Positions 1 to 9,355 of a DNA stretch of 30,055 nucleotides are shown one piece after another (position 1 is the stretch's first letter; every line of letters begins with the position of its first letter). The DNA comes from CAZNVG01 sp964576475 (lineage in GTDB: Bacteria; Patescibacteriota; Saccharimonadia; Saccharimonadales; CAZNVG01). The stretch is from NCBI GenBank assembly GCA_964576475.1, contig CAZNVG010000012.1:1-30055 (forward strand). The letters run 5' to 3'. Made by a program: the position numbers and the translations under genes. The notes beneath the pieces were generated by a model. It had not been told where the DNA came from, made no database searches, and saw nothing but the letters and a program-made list of their open reading frames with translations.

Positions 1-61
1 TTTCATGGTTTTATTATATAGCACTTTGATTTTCTGAAAGAAAGTCGAAGTCCAGTCGAGT

Positions 62-388
62 TTACTCGGCTGTTTTGTTCATCTTCCCGTCTCGAATAGC
101 TTCAAGAAGTTCACGGTGCTGAAGTTTGTTACGTTTGCGGTTGCGGCCACTGCGAGTCAAGAGGCGGAATGGGATAACAAAGATACCAAACAGTCCAAAT
201 ATGATGAAGTACCAAATAGCGACAACTGACCATGCCATGAATATAAGCCCAAGGGCAACCGGTACCAGCACTAGCCATTTCAAAAGTTCATTGTCGGCTT
301 CGGTGATTTTCCAAATCCTTGCAGCCGAACCTGAAAACGAAGTCGGTGCTGATACTATGACTTTTTCTGACTTAAGTTTAGTGCTCAT
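62..388 (-). CDS. Small two-helix membrane protein, unknown function
   Basis: A 108-residue protein that I do not recognise. It has a polar N-terminus, one long hydrophobic stretch at about residues 37-75 that could make two closely spaced membrane helices, and a strongly basic segment (RSGRNRKRNK) directly after it, which suggests that the C-terminus is cytoplasmic. The start is supported by an AAGGAG site a few bases upstream of the ATG at 388. It lies 62 bp downstream of hsdR on the same strand, so it could be read from the same transcript or from its own promoter. Nothing in the sequence links it to restriction. The gene itself is fairly certain and its function is unknown. Confidence 0.7.
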   Translation of the reverse strand: MSTKLKSEKVIVSAPTSFSGSAARIWKITEADNELLKWLVLVPVALGLIFMAWSVVAIWYFIIFGLFGIFVIPFRLLTRSGRNRKRNKLQHRELLEAIRDGKMNKTAE

Positions 389-450
389 ATTCTCCTTAAG
401 ATAGTGTGCATTTTAAATATCAGTTATGTAACTAGCTTACGACATTCTAC

Positions 451-3294
451 CTAAAAATTGTCAATAAATATACCAATGAATTTGTGGAACTTTTCCTCGA
501 GTCGTTCGATAATACTACTGCGTTCACGAATCGGAATGTCTGCAATACGCGTACTGGCGTAGTCATCTTTCCTGGGCATTCGACCACTGTAGGAGTATTT
601 GTCTATAAGCTTTCGCAAACGTTCAGGATCGAGCGTCTCTTCTTCACAAAACGCTCGTAATGCATTTTCTTGTTCTTCACTCCAGAAGCTTTGAAATTCA
701 CCGTCAACCTGTTCGCTATCAGTGATGTTCGGTAACGTGCCATTTATAAATCGTTCTATCAGCTCACGCTTGCTACGTAACTTTTCGTCACCCGACATAA
801 TATCGTCGACCTGCTTGATGATCTTTTCTTTTTCCTGATCATCGGCACCGACAAATTGTGCCAATAGTCGCAAGATATAATCAACGTTGATGTCGTCGCG
901 TCGTATCAGTTCTAGCTCAAAATCAATCTCATCAAGAATTGATTCTTTTTCCTTATCGTCATTTTTCGTTTCAAAATATACATCGAGGTACTTAGACTTA
1001 TAGTCTTCAAACTCCTGCTCGCCAATAGATGTATGAGAATACTCAAAATCTGTAAACGTTACTAAGATATTGCGGGCGCGCATGACTTCGCGGAACAGCT
1101 CAACAAAATGCTTCTTCTCAGCTTCACCCATAAGGCTGTCCGCCGCTTGGTATGTTGGGACGAGTGTACGTAATTCAGCGACGCGCGCGTTAAAATCAGC
1201 CAAATATTCTTCATAAGGCTTCATGAACACAACCTCTACGGCATCTTTGTTGCTAAATAAGCGCAGGGCCTCATCAGTTGCCTTTTTAAGATTACGGAAC
1301 ACGACTATATTACCTTGTGATTTTTGCTCATTGAGTATGCGGTTAGTGCGTGAATAAGCCTGTATCAAGCCGTGATATTTCAGATTTTTATCGACATACA
1401 ATGTATTGAGGGTCTTGCTATCGAACCCAGTCAGGAACATATTTACTACGAGTAGAATGTCGATTTCACGTTGCTTGACGCGCTTGGCGATGTCTTTGTA
1501 ATAGTTGTAGAAACTATTACTGTCACGAGTGGTATAGTTTGTGCCAAACAGCGCATTGTAGTCACCTAAAGCACCTTCAAGCACATCACGTGAGTGTTGG
1601 TTAATGGGCGCATCATCGGTCATATCTATGTCAACGTTATCTATTAGGCCGTCCGCGTCTTTATCCTCTTCGTTAGCTTGGTAGCTAAATATAGTGGCAA
1701 TCTTCAAGCTATGATCTCGCGACTTAAAATATTCGTAATACTTCTGCAGTACGGGTACACTACCGACACACATCATGGCCGTAAACTCACGCGAGTGTGT
1801 TTTGCGGTCATGGTTTGCCAATACATAGTCTGCAATCTTATGTACGCGCATATCGCTTTCCATAACTTCACGAGTATTGATAGCTTCAACGTCGATATCA
1901 ATGTTGGTGGCGCTATCTGAGCGTTGTTTAAACTTGCCAACGTATTCCACGCTAAACTTCAACACATTGCCGTCATTTATTGCGTCGGTGATGATATATC
2001 GGTGTAGGCAATCTCCAAACAAATCATGTGTTGTGCGTTTACCAAAACCATTACCAGTGAGGTTCTCTACAAAAATTGGGGTACCAGTAAACCCAAACAT
2101 CTGGTAGTTGGTAAAGTACTCGGTAATGTTTCTGTGGGTTTTACCGAACTGGCTACGATGGCATTCGTCAAATATAAAGACGATTCGTTTATCGCGTATA
2201 TTCTCCATCTTGTGGGCATGGCGTTCGTTGTTGATCGCAACATCGAGTTTTTGGATAGTCGTCACTATCAGTTTCGTATCTGGGTCGCTCAGCTGGCGAA
2301 CGAGTGAACCTGTGTTGCTCGTGGCATTCACGCTGTCTTCTTTGAAGCTATTAAACTCTTTGATCGTTTGGTAATCAAGGTCGTTACGGTCAACCACGAA
2401 CAAGACCTTATCTATATCGGGTTGAGAGGTGAGTATTTGGCTAGCCTTAAAGCTCGTTAGAGTTTTGCCGCTACCCGTAGTGTGCCATATGTAACCACCG
2501 CGACCTCCGTTCGCTACTTTTTCGATAATCCGTTCAACTGCATAGTACTGGTAGGGACGTAGCACCATCAGCACCTTGTCGGTTTCATTCAGGACGGTGT
2601 ATTTGGTGATCATTTTGCTAACAAAGCACTTTTCCAGAAAGACTTTGGCGAAATCTTCAAGCTGGCTAATACGCTTGTTTTCGACATCCGTCCAGTAGAA
2701 TGTTTGCTTGAAACTGGCTTTTTTGGTGCCGGTATAGCTCACACTGTTCGCGTAGTATTTCGTGTTCACACCGTTACTTATTACGAACAGCTGTACGTAC
2801 TGGAATAGCCCGTGATTGGCGGCATAGCTGTGGCGTCGGTAACGGTTGACTTGGTTAAACGCCTCTTTGAGTTCTATGCCACGGCGCTTCAGCTCTATCT
2901 GTACCAGTGGCAAGCCATTGATGAGGATTGTCACATCATAGCGGGTATCGTATGACCCACTGTTTGTGATTTGCTGTGCGACTTGGTATTCATTTTTGCA
3001 CCACTTGGCTTGGTTGATGAACTCTATGTAAATAGTGTCTTTATCGTTGTCGCGCTTGAGTGCTAGTTTGTCACGTAGCAGCTTGGCGCGATCAAACACG
3101 TTGCCTTTGTCTAGGTGGTTTAGGACGCGGCGAAATTCACCATCGCTGAGTGTGATGTTGTTGTGTTTCTCGAGCTGAGTTTTGAGATTGGCAAGCATCG
3201 CCGCAGTATCAGGTAATACGACTTTTTCATAACCTTGCTCAACAAGCTGACCGATAAGGTTATTCTCGAGGGCTTGTTCAGATTGGGTGGTCAT
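451..3294 (-). CDS. hsdR: Type I restriction enzyme R subunit (HsdR)
   Basis: The motor and nuclease subunit of a type I restriction-modification enzyme: it translocates DNA using ATP and cuts unmethylated DNA in complex with HsdM and HsdS. The 947 residues show the family order. An N-terminal PD-(D/E)xK nuclease has D120 in RYDVTIL and E134-x-K136 in QIELK. The SF2 helicase core has Walker A HTTGSGKT at 271-278, a DECH box at 376-379, GFTGTP at 401-406, and later motifs including VVNMFLTGFDSKTLNTLYVD and QAYSRTNRIL. An acidic, helical C-terminal region follows. Length is normal for the family and no truncation is seen. Its ATG overlaps the TGA of the upstream helicase gene by four bases (ATGA), implying translational coupling. 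It is the last gene of the restriction operon. Confidence 0.96.
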   Translation of the reverse strand: MTTQSEQALENNLIGQLVEQGYEKVVLPDTAAMLANLKTQLEKHNNITLSDGEFRRVLNHLDKGNVFDRAKLLRDKLALKRDNDKDTIYIEFINQAKWCKNEYQVAQQITNSGSYDTRYDVTILINGLPLVQIELKRRGIELKEAFNQVNRYRRHSYAANHGLFQYVQLFVISNGVNTKYYANSVSYTGTKKASFKQTFYWTDVENKRISQLEDFAKVFLEKCFVSKMITKYTVLNETDKVLMVLRPYQYYAVERIIEKVANGGRGGYIWHTTGSGKTLTSFKASQILTSQPDIDKVLFVVDRNDLDYQTIKEFNSFKEDSVNATSNTGSLVRQLSDPDTKLIVTTIQKLDVAINNERHAHKMENIRDKRIVFIFDECHRSQFGKTHRNITEYFTNYQMFGFTGTPIFVENLTGNGFGKRTTHDLFGDCLHRYIITDAINDGNVLKFSVEYVGKFKQRSDSATNIDIDVEAINTREVMESDMRVHKIADYVLANHDRKTHSREFTAMMCVGSVPVLQKYYEYFKSRDHSLKIATIFSYQANEEDKDADGLIDNVDIDMTDDAPINQHSRDVLEGALGDYNALFGTNYTTRDSNSFYNYYKDIAKRVKQREIDILLVVNMFLTGFDSKTLNTLYVDKNLKYHGLIQAYSRTNRILNEQKSQGNIVVFRNLKKATDEALRLFSNKDAVEVVFMKPYEEYLADFNARVAELRTLVPTYQAADSLMGEAEKKHFVELFREVMRARNILVTFTDFEYSHTSIGEQEFEDYKSKYLDVYFETKNDDKEKESILDEIDFELELIRRDDINVDYILRLLAQFVGADDQEKEKIIKQVDDIMSGDEKLRSKRELIERFINGTLPNITDSEQVDGEFQSFWSEEQENALRAFCEEETLDPERLRKLIDKYSYSGRMPRKDDYASTRIADIPIRERSSIIERLEEKFHKFIGIFIDNF

Positions 3295-4319
3295 TTATTT
3301 ATCCTCTCTACTGTGTAGTATGCGCATTTTGTGGTTCTTGTAATTGCAGTGTATAGGTTACGAATGTTCATGGACTTACCAAAGATCACCGCATCAAATT
3401 CTATAGTGCTACCTTTTGCAGATTTTATAGTTTGCTTAGGACCGCTCCATCTAGTTATAGCATCTTTCATCGATGGACTCTCTTGTGAATATAGTAACAC
3501 TCTACTGCCGTCATCGTATCCACCCAAGTCGTTGTCGCTAATCTTTATACATCCACCCGAATTATCATTTCCATAAATATCTATCTCCAAGTTTTCTCGA
3601 ATCCATACACAATTATCTTCCGGACACCTATATGTCACGCTTCTTCTTTCCTCGGTTAAGTCTAAGCCTTCAAACCAATCACTCCCACCGTTCACATTTT
3701 GATAAGGGTCACCAAGCAGTATTAACTCTACATCAGAGTTAAAAAGCAGTTCTGCAAAATCCTGCATAAAACCGCTCTTAATATCCTGAGCTTCATCAAT
3801 GATAATATACTCAAACCTACTACTTAGCATAGCTACTATTTTTTCAGGATAGTTCTTGACTATATACCAGGCCAGGGAGTCTCGCTGTTCGTGATCCAGT
3901 AGGACAGAGTCGGTTGCAAAAATTAATTTCAAGAAATATCCATTTGTAAAATTATGCCGCGAGTGAAGGTCTTGATTTTGCGTCTCTAGGCTGACAGGAA
4001 TTAGTCTAGAACCGTTGTATAGCTTTCCATCATTCGATATTTTTATACTACCCAGCATTTGTCCATTCGGCGATGTCTTATCGTTATAGATAATACTTGA
4101 ACCCTTTGCGACAATTGGTATATAGGAAAGCATTTTTGGGAGAATAAAGCTTGAGAACAGCGAACTTATGGTCAGGCTTAATATACCCGAATTCTTCATC
4201 TCATTTACTACCGAATTAGTAAAAGCAAGATATAACCCGCCTTTATTATTTATCATATAGTCACGAGAATATGTAGTTTTTCCTCCACCCGCAACGAAAT
4301 TAACTACTCGTGAACTCAT
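3291..4319 (-). CDS. Compact UvrD/GajB-like superfamily 1 helicase
   Basis: A 342-residue SF1 helicase-like ATPase. Visible motifs are a Walker A (AGGGKTT, residues 10-16), motif Ia (LYLAFTNS, 29-36), Walker B DEAQD at 175-179, motif III GDPYQ at 203-207, motif IV around RRSVTYRCP, motif V (IKSAKGSTIEFDAV) and motif VI (LYTAITRT). It is much shorter than UvrD (about 700 residues) or Gabija GajB (about 490); the regions that would form the 1B/2B subdomains are small or absent. It follows the OLD-family gene with a 20-base overlap and is coupled to hsdR by an ATGA overlap. The neighbour pair OLD plus UvrD-like helicase is the Gabija arrangement, so a GajB-like role in antiphage defence is inferred. 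The motifs are clear; the exact system membership is not certain. Confidence 0.8.
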   Translation of the reverse strand: MSSRVVNFVAGGGKTTYSRDYMINNKGGLYLAFTNSVVNEMKNSGILSLTISSLFSSFILPKMLSYIPIVAKGSSIIYNDKTSPNGQMLGSIKISNDGKLYNGSRLIPVSLETQNQDLHSRHNFTNGYFLKLIFATDSVLLDHEQRDSLAWYIVKNYPEKIVAMLSSRFEYIIIDEAQDIKSGFMQDFAELLFNSDVELILLGDPYQNVNGGSDWFEGLDLTEERRSVTYRCPEDNCVWIRENLEIDIYGNDNSGGCIKISDNDLGGYDDGSRVLLYSQESPSMKDAITRWSGPKQTIKSAKGSTIEFDAVIFGKSMNIRNLYTAITRTTKCAYYTVERINK

Positions 4320-5763
4320 CAGCGACCTCTTTAATCACATGCCAACCCGATAAATCAATATTCAGTTCAATTATTTTCTGTGCAATCTCAGTTTTCTTGT
4401 TAGGTTTTGCAACTTTGATTGAATCATGCTTACTATGCTGCTTGATTAGATCAGTAAAGCTATCCTCACTTAAATATCCATTATTAAACAAATCAGTTTC
4501 AAGTGTGTTGTCTACCTCAACTATACGAGTGCCGTTTTTTTCGCATAATTTTTTTAAGTTATTAAACCTAGTCGTTGGTTTATCACCACTTTTACTCTCC
4601 GATACATCACTGTCGCTCACTACGACAAGCCTCTTGTTCATGCCAACCGCCAACTGCACGTATGGCTCAAACATTACTCCAGCAACATTCACGACAGTCC
4701 AGTTTAGTTGGTTCTTTGAAATATAGTCGCGAATAATAACCTCCTCGGTAAACCCTTCAACTAAAACAATGTTGTTAGCGAGTAAAAGCTCCGCTCTTCC
4801 GGGATGTAGAAATGTATTAATCTTTTTTCGAATGTCTTTACTTTTCACTATCTTCGATAGGTTGCCGTACTGAGTGTCTATAATTTTCTCGACTTTAAAT
4901 TCATTCACCACCACGGGAGAATGAGTCGTGGCAATAACGAACGTCTCTTCAAGCTCCTTAATCTCATTTACGAGATTTCTAAGCAGAGCAGGGTGCAAGT
5001 GATTTTCTATCTCATCAATTAATATGATGTTATAGTCGTCTCCCATGCTACAGAGCATTACATTTGCTATACTTTTATAACCCGATCCAATCCGAATACT
5101 ATGTTCACTATCTCCATCAACAATGTATAGCTTCTCGTCGGACATCTTTGGATCAGAAACGTCAACGTCTAGTGTTTTGTTAAATTTTTCGCATAACTTC
5201 TTGAATGCCGCCGCCTTTTTAGCGATTTGGCCCTGAATACCCTGCTTTGTTTTCATTTTAAATTCTTCGTATTCTTCTTCTGATTCCAAAAAGTTGCCTA
5301 TACCCGTTGTGAGCCCCGGTGAATATATATCGTCAACCCTGATTAACGGCATCATATACACTTTTGGTATTTTCAAATCTTCTTCGACGATCTGACTATG
5401 AATGTCTGTGCCGTCTAGATTACAGTATCGCTTAAGATACCGTCCACTACCGGTCTTTCTGATAATTACCTTGAAGCCACAGATATCACTACCGCCCGCT
5501 TGGGGCAAATTGAAGCTTGGTATTGAATTATGTTTTAATCTTACGGTGATCTCTATAGGTGAAGAGTCGTCGCTATTAGCAAAATCGCTCTTGTCAACCC
5601 TCATATAGCTACCGTCAAAGCTACTGAATGCCAACCTTATGCCTTCAAGCACATTGGTTTTACCATCGCCATTTTTACCAATTAAAATATTAAAGTTATC
5701 CTCAAAGTTGTATGTCTTGCCGTTAAGGTTTCTATAATTCTTAAAATCCACCCACTCAATCAT
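4300..5763 (-). CDS. OLD-family ATPase/TOPRIM endonuclease (GajA-like)
   Basis: A 487-residue overcoming-lysogenization-defect family protein. The N-terminal ABC-type ATPase has Walker A GKNGDGKTN at 29-37, a signature-like segment at about 226-234 (GSGYKS), Walker B IILIDEIENHLHP at 246-258 and the H-loop ATTHSP at 278-283. The C-terminal TOPRIM nuclease domain has LVEGFTE (E336) and the SDSD acidic pair (D384, D386), followed by a conserved-looking LETDLF. In known relatives ATP sensing by the ATPase half controls DNA cutting by the TOPRIM half. The start overlaps the hsdS stop by four bases (ATGA) and the gene overlaps the helicase gene. GajA of Gabija is slightly longer (about 580 residues), and solitary class 1 OLD proteins look similar, but the adjacent helicase favours a Gabija-like pair. 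Confidence 0.88.
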   Translation of the reverse strand: MIEWVDFKNYRNLNGKTYNFEDNFNILIGKNGDGKTNVLEGIRLAFSSFDGSYMRVDKSDFANSDDSSPIEITVRLKHNSIPSFNLPQAGGSDICGFKVIIRKTGSGRYLKRYCNLDGTDIHSQIVEEDLKIPKVYMMPLIRVDDIYSPGLTTGIGNFLESEEEYEEFKMKTKQGIQGQIAKKAAAFKKLCEKFNKTLDVDVSDPKMSDEKLYIVDGDSEHSIRIGSGYKSIANVMLCSMGDDYNIILIDEIENHLHPALLRNLVNEIKELEETFVIATTHSPVVVNEFKVEKIIDTQYGNLSKIVKSKDIRKKINTFLHPGRAELLLANNIVLVEGFTEEVIIRDYISKNQLNWTVVNVAGVMFEPYVQLAVGMNKRLVVVSDSDVSESKSGDKPTTRFNNLKKLCEKNGTRIVEVDNTLETDLFNNGYLSEDSFTDLIKQHSKHDSIKVAKPNKKTEIAQKIIELNIDLSGWHVIKEVADEFTSS

Positions 5764-6944
5764 ACAAACATCCTCTGCAACAAAGCTTTCTTAAACTCCT
5801 TAGCTTTTGCAGCTTGTGATTTAGTGAGGGTTATTTTTTCGTCGATTGCATTTAAAAAGTCGGCGATTCTTTGCTGCTCTTCAAAGCAAGGATAAGCAAA
5901 TGTCAATGAGCTTAATGCGTTATACTTTAAGTTCCATGTGTCCGAAGTTAAGCCTTGTGACCAACGCTGAAATAGGTTTATGGCATCTTTTGTTTTAAAT
6001 CTATATGACCAATATTTTCCAGACTGGTCCTTTTTTGGTGTGATTACAGTATAGGCAGGGCTAACGATCCCGTCTTCTTGTGATAATCCGCTCGCTCCTT
6101 GCCACATCCGCATAGTGTTGTATGCAATATCGCCAGTATGCACCACTTTGTAGTTTGATTTATTTTCACTACTATTGTCCTTCCGGTCAATCGACGAGAA
6201 AGGCACGATCCCGTTTGATATCGTTACTGAGAGCATTTTACTGTCTCCGTCGCGCTCGAGCCGTTCATCAAAAACATTAGAAAGTTTTTTTGATTCCCAA
6301 TCCGAGAAAGTAGTTCCATCATCTCTAGTGAAGCGGATCTTCTGGCTAAAGATTTTTTGCATCACGCCACGCTTGTAGTCATGTAATTTTTCGGATTTTT
6401 GCTCTAGCGCCGCAATCCTTTCATCCACTGCGGTCAAATAGGTGGTTATTTTCTGCTGTTCTCCTATTGTTGGTAGAGCTAGCATTAGTCGCTTTAGGGC
6501 ACTTGGATAAAGGTGAATAATTGACATTCCCTGCGCTAAACATGCAATTGCTGTACGCTTTTTATTGTTTAAGTAATATGCCAAAAACGTTCCTGAATTA
6601 CTAGAGCGGATAATATTTATGTCGCCGCCAATCATAACGTCATTCTGTAATACACACGATGCAGTAGCAATATCTATATGCGTTTCACCCGACGCAGGAA
6701 TGATTACATCTTCAATTTTGCTGAGTGCCTTACCTTTGGGCGATATATCCGTATATGATAGAATTTTTGTAATTCTTTCATCGTACTTTGTATACAGTTC
6801 ACCGTATCTTATGGCAGGATACTTGCCGCCTGGACTAATGTCCTCTTTTGAAATACCGGAACCTTTTGAAAATATAGCGATATCTCCAAGCATATTAACG
6901 TTCCAGTCATCAGTAAATTCAGAAAAACGCAGTTTTGGAGTCAT
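5760..6944 (-). CDS. hsdS: Type I restriction specificity subunit (HsdS)
   Basis: The DNA-recognition subunit that gives HsdM and HsdR their target sequence. The 394 residues have the usual two-half layout: target-recognition domain 1 (about 1-150), a helical conserved spacer (QQKITTYLTAVDERIAALEQ, about 163-182), target-recognition domain 2 (about 205-345) and a second helical repeat near the C-terminus (EEQQRIADFLNAIDEKI). The two helical repeats resemble each other, as expected for the coiled coils that set the spacing of the bipartite target. Length is normal, so this is a full two-TRD subunit. The start shares one base with the stop of the GIY-YIG gene (TAATG) and the end overlaps the OLD gene by four bases. 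The recognised sequence cannot be read from the protein by eye. Confidence 0.95.
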   Translation of the reverse strand: MTPKLRFSEFTDDWNVNMLGDIAIFSKGSGISKEDISPGGKYPAIRYGELYTKYDERITKILSYTDISPKGKALSKIEDVIIPASGETHIDIATASCVLQNDVMIGGDINIIRSSNSGTFLAYYLNNKKRTAIACLAQGMSIIHLYPSALKRLMLALPTIGEQQKITTYLTAVDERIAALEQKSEKLHDYKRGVMQKIFSQKIRFTRDDGTTFSDWESKKLSNVFDERLERDGDSKMLSVTISNGIVPFSSIDRKDNSSENKSNYKVVHTGDIAYNTMRMWQGASGLSQEDGIVSPAYTVITPKKDQSGKYWSYRFKTKDAINLFQRWSQGLTSDTWNLKYNALSSLTFAYPCFEEQQRIADFLNAIDEKITLTKSQAAKAKEFKKALLQRMFV

Positions 6945-7780
6945 TATTTGCCACCCTTGCGAATAACCTGGTCCATTGTCTTTCCGTCTTTATCTTTCCA
7001 ATAAACCCATGCATTGGTTGGAGTCCCAGAGACGATATCGGCTGCGTGGCTAGCACTCCGAAAGGGTATATTTTCAAGTAATTCAACAAACGCACCTTTA
7101 TCAAGTGCATTATTGATTATTTCATTGCGCTCAACAACTCTGTGTGGCCAGCCCTTTTGTAAGCTCGGAGCATATGTCTTATCAATTTTTGATCCAGCAA
7201 GTATGATAAACTTATCGCCCCTGTATTGCCCGCGTGCGTCGCTAAGTTTTGACTTTGCGTACCACGTATCATTTTCTCGCTGTTGCTCTTTTGTGCTGAA
7301 TACACTGTAGCCGAATAGCTCAGAAATAAATGCCGTGTCTTCCATGATGATATCGAGCAAATACTCTTTGAACTGATGGATCGTATTGCGAGCGGGGACG
7401 GTTTTATTAAGTAGAGTCATTGCGGTAGACTGTTGAGCTTTTTCTACTGTTAATGATTCAAGGTACTTTACGTCACTTTTCTCTAGTGTATTAGTGGTTG
7501 AAACAACTGCAATGGCTATGTCCCAAAACGTCTTGCTTTGGTCGTGGTCTTTTACTCGCTTAAAAAAATTTTCACTTTCACCTATATATAACTCGTTCGT
7601 GTCTGAGCTAATCAGTAAGTATAGTGCTGGATGATTTAAGTCTGCAATATTTTTCGTTTCATTAAGCTTTAGTCTTGGCACGACATAGGCCTTGATAGGG
7701 CTCTCTGGTATCTCTACGACTCGAATCCCATCTGAGGTGCCGGATGGAAAGAATATTTGTATAAGACGAGGTTTTGGCAT
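6944..7780 (-). CDS. GIY-YIG nuclease-like protein with DUF4357 domain
   Basis: A 278-residue protein inserted between hsdM and hsdS. Residues about 51-80 form the front of a GIY-YIG fold: ALYLLIS in place of GIY, an exact YIG at 65-67, and F-F-K-R75 with the expected arginine. The C-terminal part (about 235-275, with RSASHAADIVSG, NAWVYW and KDGKTMDQV) matches the DUF4357 pattern, a small domain often attached to GIY-YIG proteins and found near restriction genes. The middle has no motif I recognise. The first GIY element is degenerate, so catalytic activity is uncertain. It is coupled on both sides: its ATG shares a base with the hsdM stop (TGATG) and its stop with the hsdS ATG (TAATG). An accessory nuclease or regulatory role in the restriction system is inferred. 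Confidence 0.85.
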   Translation of the reverse strand: MPKPRLIQIFFPSGTSDGIRVVEIPESPIKAYVVPRLKLNETKNIADLNHPALYLLISSDTNELYIGESENFFKRVKDHDQSKTFWDIAIAVVSTTNTLEKSDVKYLESLTVEKAQQSTAMTLLNKTVPARNTIHQFKEYLLDIIMEDTAFISELFGYSVFSTKEQQRENDTWYAKSKLSDARGQYRGDKFIILAGSKIDKTYAPSLQKGWPHRVVERNEIINNALDKGAFVELLENIPFRSASHAADIVSGTPTNAWVYWKDKDGKTMDQVIRKGGK

Positions 7781-9327
7781 CAGAAAGGCTTCGCAATCCC
7801 CAGTTCATCACAAAAACTGGCTATTTTTTTATCGATCTCCACCATATTAGTGTCGATTTGCTTTATTTCATCAGAAACGGAATCGATGTCTATTTCAGGT
7901 TCTGGCTCAAATGTATCAACGTAGCGGGGGATGTTGAGATTGTAGTCATTTTCTTCTATTTCGGCACGCGTAGCGACGTGGCTGTATTTGTCGACTTCTG
8001 CACGACTTTCGTAGGTAGTAATAATTTTGTCGATATCACTTGGGCGTAGACGATTCTGGTTTTTGCCTTTTTCAAACCACTTGCTACTATCGATAAATAG
8101 CACGTCATCAGTGGTGCGGCATTTTTTGAATACCAGTATGCATGCTGGTATACCCGTGCCGTAGAACAGATTTGCTGGCAGGCCTATTACTGCGTCGAGG
8201 TAATTTTGCTCGGAAATAATGTGTTTACGAATCACTCCTTCAGCACCACTGCGAAACAAAGCGCCGTGAGGCATGACTACGGCCATTGTGCCATTGTCTG
8301 CTAACTGGTAAATCATATGGGTTATGAAGGCATAGTCGGCAGCGCCTTTTGGTGCAATGCGACCGTACTGACTAAAGCGCTCATCTTGAGAGTTTAGCGC
8401 ATCATCATCGCCCGCCCATTTAACGCCAAACGGTGGATTTGCAACGACTGCTTCAAACCGATACTCTAAATGCTCCGGGCTTTTCAGCGTGTCTTCTTGC
8501 TTCAAATCAAACCTGTCAAAATGCACGTCGTGCAAAATCATATTCATACGCGCCAAGTTGTAGGTGGTATTGTTCATTTCCTGCCCAAAGTACCTATCAA
8601 CTTCAGCGTAGTGTGCCACGCGCAGCAAAAGCGATCCAGAGCCACAAGTAGGGTCATATACGTCTTTGATACGCTTCTTACCGCTTGTAACGATGCGCGA
8701 TAATATAATGGAAACTTCCTGCGGGGTATAGAATTCGCCGGCCTTTTTGCCTGCGCCACTTGCAAACTGACTAATGAGGTATTCGTATGCGTCCCCCAAA
8801 ACGTCAATCTGGCTGTTGCCGAGCTGGAAGTCAATTTTATCGAGATGTTTCAGCACTTTTGCGATAAGCTCTGCCCGTGCATTCATGGTTTTACCAAGTT
8901 TGTTGGCATTGAGGTCAATCTCGGAGAAGAGTTTGTCGAAGTCCTCTTCACTCTCTGTACCCATAGTGCTGCGCTCGATGTTATTGAGAATTTGCTGCAG
9001 ATCTTCAATGAAGTCATCTAGCTCAGGACGATTGGCAAGTTTCGTAAATAGCTCGCTTGGGAGCAAGAAAAAGCCAATGTGATCAAGTGCGGCTTTCTTC
9101 ACTTCATCTATTAGCTCAAAATCTGTGTCGGTGACGTCTTTATAAGCAACCTTTTCATCTTTTAAAAGACCATCTGCGTATAGCTCTAGCTTTTCGGACA
9201 AGTATTTGTAGAATATAAAGCCAAGTATATAGTCACGAAATTCATCTGCATCCATTTTACCGCGAAGCTCATTTGCAATATTCCAGAGTTGGGCTTGCAG
9301 CTGTTTCTTTTGTTGTTCGGACATCAT
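7780..9327 (-). CDS. hsdM: Type I DNA adenine methyltransferase (HsdM)
   Basis: The modification subunit that transfers a methyl group from S-adenosylmethionine to the N6 of adenine in the sites chosen by HsdS. The 515 residues show the HsdM N-terminal helical domain (WNIANELRGKMDADEFRDYI), the GEFYTPQEV segment just before motif I, motif I DPTCGSGSLL at 225-234 and catalytic motif IV NPPF at 297-300. The C-terminus is helical and acidic. Two consecutive ATG codons follow a GGAGG site; the second (at 9324) has the better spacing, so the true start may be one codon later. It is the first gene of the restriction operon; upstream lies a 250-bp divergent region facing the type IV secretion operon. 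Confidence 0.96.
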   Translation of the reverse strand: MMSEQQKKQLQAQLWNIANELRGKMDADEFRDYILGFIFYKYLSEKLELYADGLLKDEKVAYKDVTDTDFELIDEVKKAALDHIGFFLLPSELFTKLANRPELDDFIEDLQQILNNIERSTMGTESEEDFDKLFSEIDLNANKLGKTMNARAELIAKVLKHLDKIDFQLGNSQIDVLGDAYEYLISQFASGAGKKAGEFYTPQEVSIILSRIVTSGKKRIKDVYDPTCGSGSLLLRVAHYAEVDRYFGQEMNNTTYNLARMNMILHDVHFDRFDLKQEDTLKSPEHLEYRFEAVVANPPFGVKWAGDDDALNSQDERFSQYGRIAPKGAADYAFITHMIYQLADNGTMAVVMPHGALFRSGAEGVIRKHIISEQNYLDAVIGLPANLFYGTGIPACILVFKKCRTTDDVLFIDSSKWFEKGKNQNRLRPSDIDKIITTYESRAEVDKYSHVATRAEIEENDYNLNIPRYVDTFEPEPEIDIDSVSDEIKQIDTNMVEIDKKIASFCDELGIAKPF

Positions 9328-9349
9328 TCCTCCAAGAATTTATATCTGT

Positions 9350-9355
9350 ATTATA
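9350..9355 (-). promoter_or_regulatory. Probable -10 box of the restriction operon
   Basis: On the minus strand a perfect TATAAT sits about 23 bases upstream of the hsdM start codons. The matching -35 position, 17 bases further upstream, reads CTGTAA, a weak match. It is the best promoter candidate for the six-gene defence operon; no operator was recognised around it. Confidence 0.5.
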
